Shown here in pieces: positions 16,161 through 24,874 of a stretch of DNA of 39,915 bases. The translations under genes were made by a program, and so were the position numbers. Below the pieces are notes generated by a model. The model saw only the letters and a program-made list of their open reading frames with translations, searched no databases and was not told where the DNA came from. Numbering within the stretch: the first letter of the stretch is position 1; the number at the start of each line of letters is the position of its first letter. Source of the DNA: Lachnospiraceae bacterium (lineage in GTDB: Bacteria > Bacillota > Clostridia > Lachnospirales > Lachnospiraceae); assembly GCA_015057555.1 (NCBI GenBank), contig SVEC01000023.1, positions 1 through 39,915 on the forward strand, in the 5' to 3' direction.

Positions 16161-17321
16161 ATGAACAGCAAATTATCCGCATCAAAATTCATACGGAACA
16201 ACAAAAAGCAGGTCTGGGTGCTGATTATAGCATTAGCACTATCATTTATGACCATGTATATTATAAACTTTTTATTTATGGCATCGGAGGTAAGCTTTAG
16301 GCCTATGTGCTTGGAACAGCCTAAGAAGGTGGCCTTTATAAGTGTTAACTATGATACCTTTGGTATATCTATAGATGACTATGAAACTCTTGAGGAGGCT
16401 GCAGCAGCATCTCAGGCAAGAAAAGACAAGTTCATGGAAGACTTAAAAGCCTATCCGGGAATAACAGATGCCTACCAAACTCAGGTTTTAACCTCTACCT
16501 ATAACGGTATAGCAGGTGGTATTGGATATAAGTTTCCGCTGGTTGAAGTAGATATGATTGAACCATACCTAGACCATATGGGAGCAAAGCTTGTAGAGGG
16601 TAGACTTCCGGAAGGCGCAGGTGAGATACTTGTGGACAGCAAGGTATTAAAGAATCAGGAGTGTAAGGTGGGAGATTTCTTTAAGGAGGATATTTATGGC
16701 AAGAACTTTAAGATAGTGGGTGCTCTTGAATCAGATAATTTTACTACTGTTGGTACACCACAGGGCTTTAACAATACAGGCTGGTACATAGTAGTGCTTT
16801 GTGATGAGGAACACTGTGATATGTCAGTTGTAGTTGAGGAACTAGGGGGAAAGTTTACTGCCTGGGATGAAGTGTTTGATGTAAATGCCTGGAGAGATTT
16901 GTATGACAATGATTTGGTGGGTGTCTTAGAGGATATGATTTCAGGAATCCTTATAGTTATAACTGTGTTCCTTACTATAGCAATCGTAGTGGCTTATGTA
17001 TCATTTATGAGAAGCAGGGTAAATGAATACTGTCTCTACTCATCCATAGGATATTCCAGAAAGGCAATATATTCCATGATGATGAGGGAGCTTATGATGA
17101 TATTCGGCATAAGCATGGTGATAGGAGCAATTATCAGTATAGTAGCTATGATTCTTTTGGGAGAGAACTTGTTAGCTTACCTAGGTCTTAGCTATCAGTT
17201 GTTTTATCCTGAGCAGATAGTGAGGATAATAGCAGTTTTCGCAGCCATAGTAGGTGTGCTTCAGATACCGATTCTGGCAACACTTTATAAGATTAAAACC
17301 ATAGATATGATAGAGGAGTAG
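16161..17321 (+). CDS. FtsX-like ABC transporter permease (first)
   Basis: A 386-residue permease: one N-terminal membrane helix (about 18-40), a large outer domain (about 42-255), then three C-terminal helices (about 257-283, 308-332 and 350-372). This is the single-copy FtsX/MacB layout. The outer domain includes GAKLVEGRLPEGAGEILVDS, typical of MacB periplasmic-core proteins. The ATG at 16161 is chosen because AAGGAG (16147-16152) lies 8 bases upstream. With the ATPase and second permease downstream it makes a two-permease system of the kind used for peptide or lipid handling and antimicrobial-peptide defence. Confidence 0.88.
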   Translation: MNSKLSASKFIRNNKKQVWVLIIALALSFMTMYIINFLFMASEVSFRPMCLEQPKKVAFISVNYDTFGISIDDYETLEEAAAASQARKDKFMEDLKAYPGITDAYQTQVLTSTYNGIAGGIGYKFPLVEVDMIEPYLDHMGAKLVEGRLPEGAGEILVDSKVLKNQECKVGDFFKEDIYGKNFKIVGALESDNFTTVGTPQGFNNTGWYIVVLCDEEHCDMSVVVEELGGKFTAWDEVFDVNAWRDLYDNDLVGVLEDMISGILIVITVFLTIAIVVAYVSFMRSRVNEYCLYSSIGYSRKAIYSMMMRELMMIFGISMVIGAIISIVAMILLGENLLAYLGLSYQLFYPEQIVRIIAVFAAIVGVLQIPILATLYKIKTIDMIEE

Positions 17322-17331
17322 GAGGAAGATT

Positions 17332-18024
17332 ATGTTTGAGATAAATGATATTAGCATGATATATGATATGGACACAGAGGAGAAAATGTATGCCTTAGAT
17401 GGCTTTAATCTTAAGCTTCCGGACACAGGCTTAGTGGGAGTAATAGGTCCTAGTGGAAGTGGAAAGAGTACCCTTATGTACTGTATGTCCACCCTTAAAA
17501 GCCCTACAGAGGGTAGCATAATTTACAACGACAGAGAGCTTACTACTCTCTCTAATAAGGATAGAGAAAATCTAAGAAGAAATGAGTTTGGCTTTATATT
17601 CCAGAAGCACTACTTAGTTCCATATATGAGTGCCATGGACAATGTAGCTGTAGCCGGTACAGGAAATGTTAAGGATATTAAGGAGAAGGCTACAGAGTAT
17701 CTTAAGACCTTAGGCTTAAAGGAGCGAGAATTTAAGAAGAAACCAGCCAAGCTTTCTGGTGGACAGTGTCAGAGAGTGGCTATAGCAAGAGCTATGATAA
17801 ATGACCCTAAGGTAATATTTGCAGATGAGCCAACAGCATCCCTTGACCATGAGAATGCATTTAATGTTATGAAGATACTTAAGAAATATTCTAAGGATAG
17901 ATTAGTAATAGTTGTAACCCACGACAGGTCAATACTTAGTGATGTGGATATGACTGTAGAGATGTGGGATGGAAAGCTTAGCCAGGTCACAACAGCAAAT
18001 GCAAAGGGAGAAGGAGAGGAATAA
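17332..18024 (+). CDS. ABC transporter ATPase (MacB/LolD type)
   Basis: A 230-residue ATPase with Walker A GPSGSGKST (39-47), Q-loop FIFQKHYLVP (88-97), signature LSGGQ (141-145), Walker B VIFADEPTASLD (161-172) and H-loop VTHD. The YDMDTEEKMYALDGFNLKLP start and short length match ATPases that energise FtsX-like permeases. AGGAGG precedes the ATG, and the gene lies between two permease genes with gaps of 10 bases and 1 base. Confidence 0.95.
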   Translation: MFEINDISMIYDMDTEEKMYALDGFNLKLPDTGLVGVIGPSGSGKSTLMYCMSTLKSPTEGSIIYNDRELTTLSNKDRENLRRNEFGFIFQKHYLVPYMSAMDNVAVAGTGNVKDIKEKATEYLKTLGLKEREFKKKPAKLSGGQCQRVAIARAMINDPKVIFADEPTASLDHENAFNVMKILKKYSKDRLVIVVTHDRSILSDVDMTVEMWDGKLSQVTTANAKGEGEE

Positions 18025-18025
18025 T

Positions 18026-19132
18026 ATGAGGGACATAAAACCATTTTCTGCATTTTATTATATACGAGAAAATAAGGGTCGTGCCTTTATAGCTATGTTT
18101 ATGATGTTTCTTACAGTGGGAATGTTAATCGCAGGTAATTATATTTATTCCCTGTACTGGACCTTTGAGCCGGAGATTAAGTTTGATGATAAGGTGATTT
18201 CTGCAGAGTATCTATCTATAGATGAAACAGGAGAGGATTTTCAGTCATTCTTAGAGGATGTAAGAGCAGATGAAAAGCTAAAATGTGTAACTAGAACAGG
18301 GCGAGGATTTTCATCTATGCTTCATAACTCGGTGTTAAATCTTCCTATAGGTGGTGATTCTTATACCTTTAATTCTGTGGAGGATTTGGAAGCTGTCCTT
18401 TCTCATGTTGGAATTAAAGGAGATTTCTCTAACTGTAAGAATCGCAGTGCGGTACTAAGTGAGGAGTTTGCCAAGGATAAGGGCATAGAGCTTGGGGATA
18501 TAATAGGACCGGAGTTTGATGAGGATTTGAGTGCGGAGTGGACAGTGGACGCCATTATTCCTGGTGCTGGATTTGCCAGCTTTTACATATATGAGGATGA
18601 TGAGGCAAACCATGCCAGAGCATATATTTATAGTGATACTATGGAAGGGCAGGAGCTTCGTGATTATGTAATAAATCTGTTGGGAGACAGACAGGTAGAG
18701 ATAAAAAGACATTTTAAGGAGGGCATAGACGAGCAGTTCAGAGCATATTTTGTAATATTCTATGCGGTGGTTATCCTTATAGCTGTGGTGCTTGCAGTTA
18801 CTGTTAACTCAGTTGTAACAGGTCAGTATATGAAGCGAATCTATGAGTTTGGAGTGTACAGAGCCTTAGGCAGAAGCAAGAGAGAGGTAAAGACCAAGGT
18901 GGCAGCAGAGATAATCGGTATGAATGTAATGGCGTGCGCCGTAGGGATTGGAATAAGCTCAATATTTACCTACCTTATCAATGAGCTTTTGTACATACCA
19001 ACAGGAAGATATCTGCTTTACTTCTCAGACCTTGGCATAAAGGGATTTTTACTCTGTGACTTGCTGGTGGTTATTCCACTTGTATTAAGTAAGGGTAGGA
19101 TGATGTGCAAGGCGGATGTGACAGAGTTTTAG
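18026..19132 (+). CDS. FtsX-like ABC transporter permease (second)
   Basis: A 368-residue permease, built like the one at 16161: an N-terminal helix (about 21-42), a large outer domain (about 45-230) and three C-terminal helices. The NRSAVLSEEFAKDKGIELGD segment belongs to the MacB-like core. It starts 1 base after the ATPase stop, and AAGGAGAGGA lies inside the end of that gene, so translation is coupled. Pairing of two different FtsX-like permeases suggests a heterodimer. A terminator follows at 19163. Confidence 0.88.
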   Translation: MRDIKPFSAFYYIRENKGRAFIAMFMMFLTVGMLIAGNYIYSLYWTFEPEIKFDDKVISAEYLSIDETGEDFQSFLEDVRADEKLKCVTRTGRGFSSMLHNSVLNLPIGGDSYTFNSVEDLEAVLSHVGIKGDFSNCKNRSAVLSEEFAKDKGIELGDIIGPEFDEDLSAEWTVDAIIPGAGFASFYIYEDDEANHARAYIYSDTMEGQELRDYVINLLGDRQVEIKRHFKEGIDEQFRAYFVIFYAVVILIAVVLAVTVNSVVTGQYMKRIYEFGVYRALGRSKREVKTKVAAEIIGMNVMACAVGIGISSIFTYLINELLYIPTGRYLLYFSDLGIKGFLLCDLLVVIPLVLSKGRMMCKADVTEF

Positions 19133-19162
19133 GGGAAATGTGAATAAGATATTATATACAAG

Positions 19163-19192
19163 TAGGCAACCGAGGGAGGTTGCCTATTTTTT
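19163..19192 (+). terminator. Rho-independent terminator
   Basis: A perfect 9-bp stem, TAGGCAACC (19163-19171) with GGTTGCCTA (19178-19186), followed by six T. It ends the ABC operon. Confidence 0.9.
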
Positions 19193-19229
19193 GCTGTAAT
19201 TATAAGAATACTAAAGGGATAATTAGATA

Positions 19230-19257
19230 TTGACTAATTTGTTGTAATAACTAAAAT
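19230..19257 (+). promoter_or_regulatory. Sigma-A promoter of the lipoprotein gene
   Basis: TTGACT (19230-19235) and TAAAAT (19252-19257) are 16 bp apart, upstream of the gene at 19293. Confidence 0.5.
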
Positions 19258-19292
19258 TATTATATAGATTTATGTTTTTGGGAGGGGTAAAT

Positions 19293-20162
19293 ATGAGAAA
19301 AAGACTTTTAATAATTATGATGATATCATTACTGGCTCTTTCTGCTTGTGGAAAATCAGAGGAAGGAAAAAACAGGGAGGCTTCGAAGGAAGAAGTAACA
19401 GAGGCAAATCAAACTAGCACAGAGGTTACAACGCAAGCTACGGAAGCAACCACAGAGGCTACATCAGAGATGACAACAGAATCCGCAACAACTGCTGAGG
19501 CAACTACTGAGGCTATTGATTATTCTGATAGACTTGTTGCTTATGAACTTAAAGAAACTGATAATTCTTACATCAATGAGCTTCTAAATATGTCTGGAGA
19601 GTATACAGACAGTGTAGATAACACAGGTACATATCACTATCAGATACCACAGTTTAATGCTACCTCTGCCAGCGCAAAGGCCTTGAATCAGAGGATAGAG
19701 GCTGACCTGTATAAGATAGTTGAAAACGAGGTTATAAATATGGACGGAGGTTTTTCACTGATGTGCTATAGCCTAACCTATGAGGTGTTTCAGTATGGAG
19801 ACATAGTTGCAATAGTAGCTAAAGCACCATATCCAAACGATTGTAAGTACTATTATGCATACACCTATGACTTTGAAAATGATAAGGAAGTAACTAATGC
19901 TGAATTACTTGCTATGAATAATATGACTGCTGATGGATTTGTGGAAGAGGCTTGTAAGAGGGAAGAAGAGCATTTCATGAATATGGCAAGCAATATGGGA
20001 ATGACAGAGTCGGAGGAGATAGAATTTTATCTGGAGCCAGCCAGGGAGGATACAACAGCAGACCTTCCTATGTATTTGGATGAAAACGGAGTGTTAAATG
20101 TATACGTTCCATTTCCGTCTGTGGCAGGAGCGTCATATTATTATACTTTGTGTGAATTTTAA
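19293..20162 (+). CDS. Lipoprotein with Thr/Glu stalk and DUF3298/PdaC-like domain
   Basis: A 289-residue lipoprotein. The signal peptide ends in the lipobox LSAC with Cys19. A Thr/Glu-rich stalk (about 24-72) follows, then a globular domain (about 78-289). The segments YHYQIPQFN, LNQRIEADLYKI and the C-terminal LDENGVLNVYVPFP resemble the DUF4163/DUF3298 pair known from RsiV and PdaC. The ATG at 19293 is preferred, with GGAGGGG 5 bases upstream. No catalytic deacetylase domain is attached, so ligand binding is more likely. It has its own promoter and is a separate unit. Confidence 0.75.
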   Translation: MRKRLLIIMMISLLALSACGKSEEGKNREASKEEVTEANQTSTEVTTQATEATTEATSEMTTESATTAEATTEAIDYSDRLVAYELKETDNSYINELLNMSGEYTDSVDNTGTYHYQIPQFNATSASAKALNQRIEADLYKIVENEVINMDGGFSLMCYSLTYEVFQYGDIVAIVAKAPYPNDCKYYYAYTYDFENDKEVTNAELLAMNNMTADGFVEEACKREEEHFMNMASNMGMTESEEIEFYLEPAREDTTADLPMYLDENGVLNVYVPFPSVAGASYYYTLCEF

Positions 20163-20181
20163 AGAAAATTTATAAAAACTC

Positions 20182-20212
20182 TTGACTGTAAACTTTGTTT
20201 ATACTTTACAGT
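20182..20212 (+). promoter_or_regulatory. MerR-type promoter with 19-bp spacer and dyad
   Basis: TTGACT (20182-20187) and TACAGT (20207-20212) are 19 bp apart, the long spacer typical of promoters untwisted by MerR-family activators. The dyad ACTGTAAA (20185-20192) and TTTACAGT (20205-20212) is perfect and spans the spacer. No MerR gene lies in the window, so the regulator would act in trans. Confidence 0.55.
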
Positions 20213-20235
20213 GAGCCCATAGAAAGGGAAATGAT

Positions 20236-20853
20236 ATGAAACGCTTACTGAAAATACAAATTATGATAATGACTTTGATAATGTTAGCAGGTTGTGGAAA
20301 GGATAATAATGAATTCCATGAGTCCACACAAACCACAGCACAGGAGCAGACTGAAATTACAGAGAATATTTCTGACACAGATCCAGCCTACTGGACCCTC
20401 CGCGGCAGTGACCGAACCGGCTACGTATCAGTTCCTTACAACTGGACAGAGGAAGAGTATGAATATGAGTTTGAGGGCAACTATTCCTTTATGTTAATTG
20501 GTCCGGAGCGTAATGCCATGGTTTCTCTTATAGAGAATAATTACGGCTACGATCCTAAACAGTATGACAGCCAGGAACCGGCGGAGTATATTATGGAGGC
20601 ATATGTGGCCCAGTATGAAGCTCAGGGTGGAGCACATATAGGTGTGGAGACGGTAAAAATTAATGACTATACATTTTATAAGTCCACAGACTGTTACCCT
20701 GCAGGAAGCTATGCGGACTATGACTATTATTTGTATACCTATGTTACATTTACAGGAGACAGATTCTACACCATAGTGATTGAGGGAGATAGGAACGTTT
20801 TAGAGAATATAGTGAAAAAGGTTGAAGAAGATTTTTCTGGTAATAAAAACTAA
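20236..20853 (+). CDS. Small lipoprotein with PsbP/Mog1-like domain
   Basis: A 205-residue lipoprotein with lipobox LAGC (Cys20), a short Thr/Glu stretch (about 25-45) and a single globular domain (about 50-205). The start of the domain, GYVSVPYNW, and its layout match the C-terminal domain of the protein at 34302-35660 (GYVDVPSDW). This type of domain resembles PsbP/Mog1-like folds; exact function is unknown. AGAAAGG precedes the ATG. The promoter at 20182 looks activator-dependent. A hairpin with GGACAA/TTGTCC (20864-20889) follows the gene. Confidence 0.75.
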   Translation: MKRLLKIQIMIMTLIMLAGCGKDNNEFHESTQTTAQEQTEITENISDTDPAYWTLRGSDRTGYVSVPYNWTEEEYEYEFEGNYSFMLIGPERNAMVSLIENNYGYDPKQYDSQEPAEYIMEAYVAQYEAQGGAHIGVETVKINDYTFYKSTDCYPAGSYADYDYYLYTYVTFTGDRFYTIVIEGDRNVLENIVKKVEEDFSGNKN

Positions 20854-20897
20854 AATATAATATGGACAATGTTTTTGAGAAGCTTGTCCTAAGTGAC

Positions 20898-20965
20898 AAA
20901 ATCACACATGTTGAATATCCTATATTAAAATAATATACAAGGATAGAGAAAATATGTGTGATTTT
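20898..20965 (+). promoter_or_regulatory. Hairpin that hides the start of the BclA-like gene
   Basis: AAAATCACACAT (20898-20909) is perfectly complementary to the first 12 bases of the coding region, ATGTGTGATTTT (20954-20965). Inside it, TATCCT (20916-20921) pairs with AGGATA (20940-20945), which is the Shine-Dalgarno site. Both the ribosome binding site and the start codon would be double-stranded in the mRNA. Confidence 0.55.
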
Positions 20966-21358
20966 AATTTCCTTAATAATGGTACAACCGTGGCCCCTGG
21001 AACAGATGTAAGCTTCCCGAATAATGGTCCAAATAGCGGTGGAGGAATTGCCAGAGTTGGTGCGGATTCATTTAACTTAGCTGAAATTGGAACCTATCAG
21101 GTGTTTGTTGAAGTTGGAGTAGATGAGGCGGGACAGCTGATTCTAACCTTAGATGGAGCAGATTTAGCCTATACTGTATAAGGTCGAGCAACTGGTGCAT
21201 CTCAAATTATAGGTATGGCCATTGTTACAACAACAGCAGTTAACTCTGTGCTTACAGTAAGGAATCCAGCGGGAAATGCAGCTGAGCTAACTATTACTCC
21301 GCTAGCAGGAGGAACAAGACCTGTATCAGCTCATCTGACTATAGTTCAGATTGCATAG
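20954..21358 (+). pseudogene. BclA-like C-terminal domain protein broken by an in-frame TAA
   Basis: The frame from ATG 20954 runs 75 codons to TAA at 21179-21181, then continues in the same frame for 58 more codons to TAG at 21356-21358 with no frameshift. Read through, the 134-codon product is a complete jelly-roll domain like the C-terminus of BclA exosporium and C1q-like proteins: IGTYQVFVEVGVDEAGQLIL, LDGADLAYTV-stop-GRATGASQIIG, VNSVLTVRNPAGN and a final AHLTIVQIA. No collagen-like Gly-X-Y part is present. A single nonsense change is the simplest reading; stop readthrough is possible but not supported by other signs. Its start is buried in a hairpin. Confidence 0.8.
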
Positions 21359-21528
21359 TGTAGTGATGAGACAAATAACAGCTTGCAACTTTGATATTAT
21401 CTATATGATATCAAGTGGTAAACATTTTTTGTTGCAAATAAGATTGTTTTAAAACTGCTATTTGTTGAATACATAACAAAATAATGATAAAATTTGCGTA
21501 TAAGAATTTTCTTGAAAGGAGAAGGTAC

Positions 21529-22551
21529 ATGAAGGCATTATTTATCGGAGGTACTGGAATAATCAGTACAGCTATCGTAAAGAGATTAGTACAGGAGCTT
21601 GGCTGGGAGGTTTGGCTTCTTAATAGAGGTAACAGACCGGAGGCAACACCTGAGGGTGTTAATCAGATTATTGGGGATATTAAGAATGAGGCTGATGTGG
21701 CCCAAAAGCTTCAGGGTATGAAGTTCGACACTGTGTGTGAATTCATAGGCTTCCATGTGGAGGATGTGGAGAGAGATTATAGATTATTTAAGGATAAGAC
21801 CAGACAGTATATTTACATAAGCTCAGCTTCTGCGTATCATAAGCCGGCGGCATCATATGTGATTACAGAGGGTACAACCTTGGCTAATCCACATTGGCAG
21901 TATTCAAGAGATAAGATTGCTTGTGAAGAATTCCTTATGAAGAAATATAGAGAGGAGGGCTTCCCTGTTACTATAGTTCGTCCTAGTCATACCTATGATG
22001 AGAGAAATATACCTCTTGGAGTTCATGGTAAGAATGGCTTCTGGCAGGTTATTAAGAGAATGCAGGCAGGCAAGCCGGTAATTATTCAGGGTGATGGAAG
22101 CAGTCTTTGGACAGCTACCTTTAACAAGGATTTTGCTGTAGGCTTTACCGGTCTTATGGGTAATAGACATGCCATAGGAGAAGCATTCCATATAACTTCA
22201 GATGAGACGCTTACCTGGAACCAGATATATGCAACTATAGCAGATGCTCTTGGAGTTACACTTAATCCATACTATGTGTCTTCAGAGTTTTTAGCTGCAA
22301 CTGGAGATAAGTATGGCTTTGATTTTACTGGCAGTCTTATAGGAGATAAGTCAGTTTCGGTAGTCTTTGATAACAGCAAGCTTAAGAGAGCAGTTCCGGA
22401 TATGAAGACTACAGTTAGATTTGACCAGGGAGTTAGAATATCCCTTGATTACATTATGGCTCACCCAGAGCTTCAGGTGGAGGATCCAGAGTTTGATGCT
22501 TGGTGTGATAAGGTTATAGCAACCTTGGAGAAAGCGAAAGCTGAGATATAA
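21529..22551 (+). CDS. NAD-dependent epimerase/dehydratase (SDR, extended type)
   Basis: A 340-residue Rossmann enzyme. FIGGTGIISTAIVKRLV at the N-terminus is the NAD(P)-binding glycine motif. D49 in the IIGDI strand, a YISSASAYHKP strand and YSRDK (the catalytic Tyr-x-x-x-Lys, at about 127-131) define an extended short-chain dehydrogenase acting on sugar nucleotides or similar compounds. The ATG at 21529 follows GAAAGGAGAAGG. The neighbour 29 bases downstream is another SDR, and the two are likely one operon. The substrate is not evident. Confidence 0.88.
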   Translation: MKALFIGGTGIISTAIVKRLVQELGWEVWLLNRGNRPEATPEGVNQIIGDIKNEADVAQKLQGMKFDTVCEFIGFHVEDVERDYRLFKDKTRQYIYISSASAYHKPAASYVITEGTTLANPHWQYSRDKIACEEFLMKKYREEGFPVTIVRPSHTYDERNIPLGVHGKNGFWQVIKRMQAGKPVIIQGDGSSLWTATFNKDFAVGFTGLMGNRHAIGEAFHITSDETLTWNQIYATIADALGVTLNPYYVSSEFLAATGDKYGFDFTGSLIGDKSVSVVFDNSKLKRAVPDMKTTVRFDQGVRISLDYIMAHPELQVEDPEFDAWCDKVIATLEKAKAEI

Positions 22552-22580
22552 AAACTAATATTTATTCGGAGGAAATGGAA

Positions 22581-23330
22581 ATGGTAGACGTAAAAGGTAA
22601 ATGGGCACTTGTGACAGGAGCAAGCAGAGGACTTGGATATTTAGCAGCAAAATTCATGGCTGAGAAGGGCTGTAATCTAATAATCCACAGTAGAACCTTA
22701 GAAAGCTCTGAGAAGGTTGTTGAAGAGGTTAAGGCACTTGGTGTTGAGGCTTACGCTGTGTCAGCAGAGCTTTCGGACCTTTCAACTGTAGAAGCTATGC
22801 TTAAAGAAATCGATAATAAGGGAACTAAGGTAGATATCGTTCTTAACAATGCAGGACTTCAGATAGCTTATAGAGATGAGTACCTTGCAACTCCTATGTC
22901 AGACTATGACATAAGCTTTAAGGTAAATACTATGGCACCTATGATGATTTGCTATCACTTCATCCCACAGATGGTGGAGCGTGGCTTCGGTAGAATCGTA
23001 AATACTTCAAGTGGAATCAATCTTGACCCACAGCAGGCAGGATACTCTGCAAGTAAGGCGGCTCTTGATAAGGTAACCAGAGATTTAGGCTCTAAGTACG
23101 AGGGTACAGATGTTATGATTAACTTAGCAGACCCAGGCTGGTGCAGAACAGACCTTGGTGGTCCTGCAGCTCCAAACTCACCAGAAAGTGCACTTCCTGG
23201 TATTATAGTAGGTGCATTTGTGGATGACAAGAAGTCTGGCAGATGGTTCGGGGCAGATGCGTTCCATGGTATGACTTTAGAGGAGGCTGTTGAGAAGGCT
23301 GAGAAGGAGATAAAGAGTCCATACGAATAG
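22581..23330 (+). CDS. Short-chain dehydrogenase/reductase (classical SDR)
   Basis: A 249-residue oxidoreductase with the cofactor motif TGASRGLG (about 12-19), NNAG (about 89-92), the catalytic Ser in VNTSSG and YSASK (Tyr and Lys, about 154-158). After the active site it has LADPGWCRTDLGG, the PG motif of classical SDRs. The ATG at 22581 is preferred to 22575, as CGGAGG (22567-22572) is 8 bases away rather than 2. It follows the extended SDR gene at 21529, so the two may act in one pathway. Substrate unknown. Confidence 0.9.
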   Translation: MVDVKGKWALVTGASRGLGYLAAKFMAEKGCNLIIHSRTLESSEKVVEEVKALGVEAYAVSAELSDLSTVEAMLKEIDNKGTKVDIVLNNAGLQIAYRDEYLATPMSDYDISFKVNTMAPMMICYHFIPQMVERGFGRIVNTSSGINLDPQQAGYSASKAALDKVTRDLGSKYEGTDVMINLADPGWCRTDLGGPAAPNSPESALPGIIVGAFVDDKKSGRWFGADAFHGMTLEEAVEKAEKEIKSPYE

Positions 23331-23413
23331 AAGTGCCAGAAGCGTTACAATGCAAATTAGTTTAAAAATTAATATATAAAAATTTCAAAACAAACTTTAC
23401 TACGGTCAACAAT

Positions 23414-23503
23414 ATGCCGATATATACTATAGCGTGGTTTTTGTATGCATAGAGTCATATGCATATAGCCGATTACGTTATGACATATATCGGCATTTTT
23501 TTA
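23414..23503 (+). terminator. Long hairpin terminator
   Basis: ATGCCGATATAT (23414-23425) pairs perfectly with ATATATCGGCAT (23485-23496), followed by seven T. The unusually long inner part (about 59 bases) folds further through TATGCAT/ATGCATA. It ends the SDR unit or serves as leader structure for the next gene, whose ATG is at 23542. Confidence 0.7.
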
Positions 23504-23541
23504 CCACGAAATATTAATATTAACCAAGGAGGGTTTTACAA

Positions 23542-24789
23542 ATGGATTCAGTAAAGGAATTTTTCCAGGATTTACTTGATCAGGTACCAAATTTCATCTT
23601 TGCAATTGTACTACTTATAATTGCATTTATCGCAGCTAAGATAGTTAAGTCACTTGTGACTAAGCTTCTTAAGGCAGTTAACGCAGAGGCTTTCTTAGGA
23701 AAGATAGGCGTTAAGGACACAGCTACAAATAGCTCTGTTGAGTTCGTAGCAAAGCTTGCTTACTTTGTAACATTTTTACTTTTCTTACCAGGTGTGTTAG
23801 ACAAGATTGGTATGCAGAGTGTATCAACTCCTATTACTAATATGGTTGACTCATTCCTTGAGTTCATCCCTAAGCTTATCGCGGCTGGTATCATCGTAGT
23901 AGTTGGTATCTTTATAGCTAAGATTGTAAAGGAACTCCTTGTTCCAGTACTTAAGGCGATTAAGGTTGACACTCTTCAGGAGAAGGCTGGCATAACAGCT
24001 ACTGAGGGAACTGCATTTTCAAATGTAATTGCAAATGTTATCTATGGTCTTATCTTATTAGTAGTTGTTACTTCAGCTTTAGATCAGCTTGAGATTGCAG
24101 CTATTTCAGGACCTGCAAATAATATCGTTTCAACTATATTTGCTATGCTTCCAAATGTACTTGGTGCAATCATCATCATTGCAATTGGTGTATTTATAGC
24201 TAAGCTTGTGGCTACACTTCTTCAGAATCTTCTTGCAGGCGTTGGCGCTGATACATTAGTAGAGAAGATTACTGGTAATGCTGAGAAGAACGTTAATCTT
24301 TCTAAGATTTTAAGTGAGGTTGTTAAGTATGTAATCGTTGTTATCTTTATCGTTCAGGGTATCAACGTACTTGATCTTGCAATCTTAAATGGCATCGGTG
24401 CTACAGTTATTGCTTTCTTACCAGCAGTAATCAGCACAATTATTATTCTTGCAATCGGTTTATTTGCAGCAAATGCAGCTGAGAACGCTATCGCTAAGAA
24501 GTGCGCTAATGCAAAGGCTATGGCTCTTACAGCTAAGGTTGCTATCTACGTTGTAACAGCATTTATGTGCTTAAGCCAGTTAGGTATCGCAGGTGCTATG
24601 GTTGAGACTACATTTATCTTAATCATCGCAGCTATCTGTGTTGCAGTTGCAATCGCATTTGGCGTAGGTGGACGTACATTTGCAGCTAATACCTTAGCAA
24701 AGCTTGAGCAGAAGCTTGATGATAAGGAAGAGGCTGAGGTTGTTGAGGAGACTGAAGCAGTAGTAGAGACTACTGAGGATGCTGAGTAA
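23542..24789 (+). CDS. Multi-TM protein with four conserved TM-helix repeats (channel-like)
   Basis: A 415-residue membrane protein. Four related helices (about 17-45, 109-135, 204-230, 294-317) each start after a [NP]-rich turn and carry a run such as IIVVVGIFIAKIVKELL. These are the conserved TM-helix units (PF05552) found in MscS-like proteins. Further helices lie at about 70-85, 165-180, 259-276 and 329-375. The C-terminus has IAFGVGGRTFAANTLAKLEQ, the family's usual end, then an acidic Glu/Val/Thr tail. AAGGAGGG precedes the ATG. It is a candidate channel or envelope-stress protein; no soluble MscS beta domain is seen. Repeats probably arose by internal duplication. Confidence 0.82.
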   Translation: MDSVKEFFQDLLDQVPNFIFAIVLLIIAFIAAKIVKSLVTKLLKAVNAEAFLGKIGVKDTATNSSVEFVAKLAYFVTFLLFLPGVLDKIGMQSVSTPITNMVDSFLEFIPKLIAAGIIVVVGIFIAKIVKELLVPVLKAIKVDTLQEKAGITATEGTAFSNVIANVIYGLILLVVVTSALDQLEIAAISGPANNIVSTIFAMLPNVLGAIIIIAIGVFIAKLVATLLQNLLAGVGADTLVEKITGNAEKNVNLSKILSEVVKYVIVVIFIVQGINVLDLAILNGIGATVIAFLPAVISTIIILAIGLFAANAAENAIAKKCANAKAMALTAKVAIYVVTAFMCLSQLGIAGAMVETTFILIIAAICVAVAIAFGVGGRTFAANTLAKLEQKLDDKEEAEVVEETEAVVETTEDAE

Positions 24790-24820
24790 TCTTTAATTTA
24801 AGAATATAAATTATATGTAG

Positions 24821-24855
24821 AGTATCCCACATGCGCTTGTTGCCTGTGGGATATT
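24821..24855 (+). repeat. Stem-loop between the channel gene and the toxin-like gene
   Basis: AGTATCCCACA (24821-24831) pairs with TGTGGGATATT (24845-24855), 11 bp with one G-T pair. No T run follows; the next ribosome binding site (GAAAGG) starts 5 bases later, so it may affect translation of the following gene. Confidence 0.5.
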
Positions 24856-24874
24856 CTATGAAAGGTACAAAATT

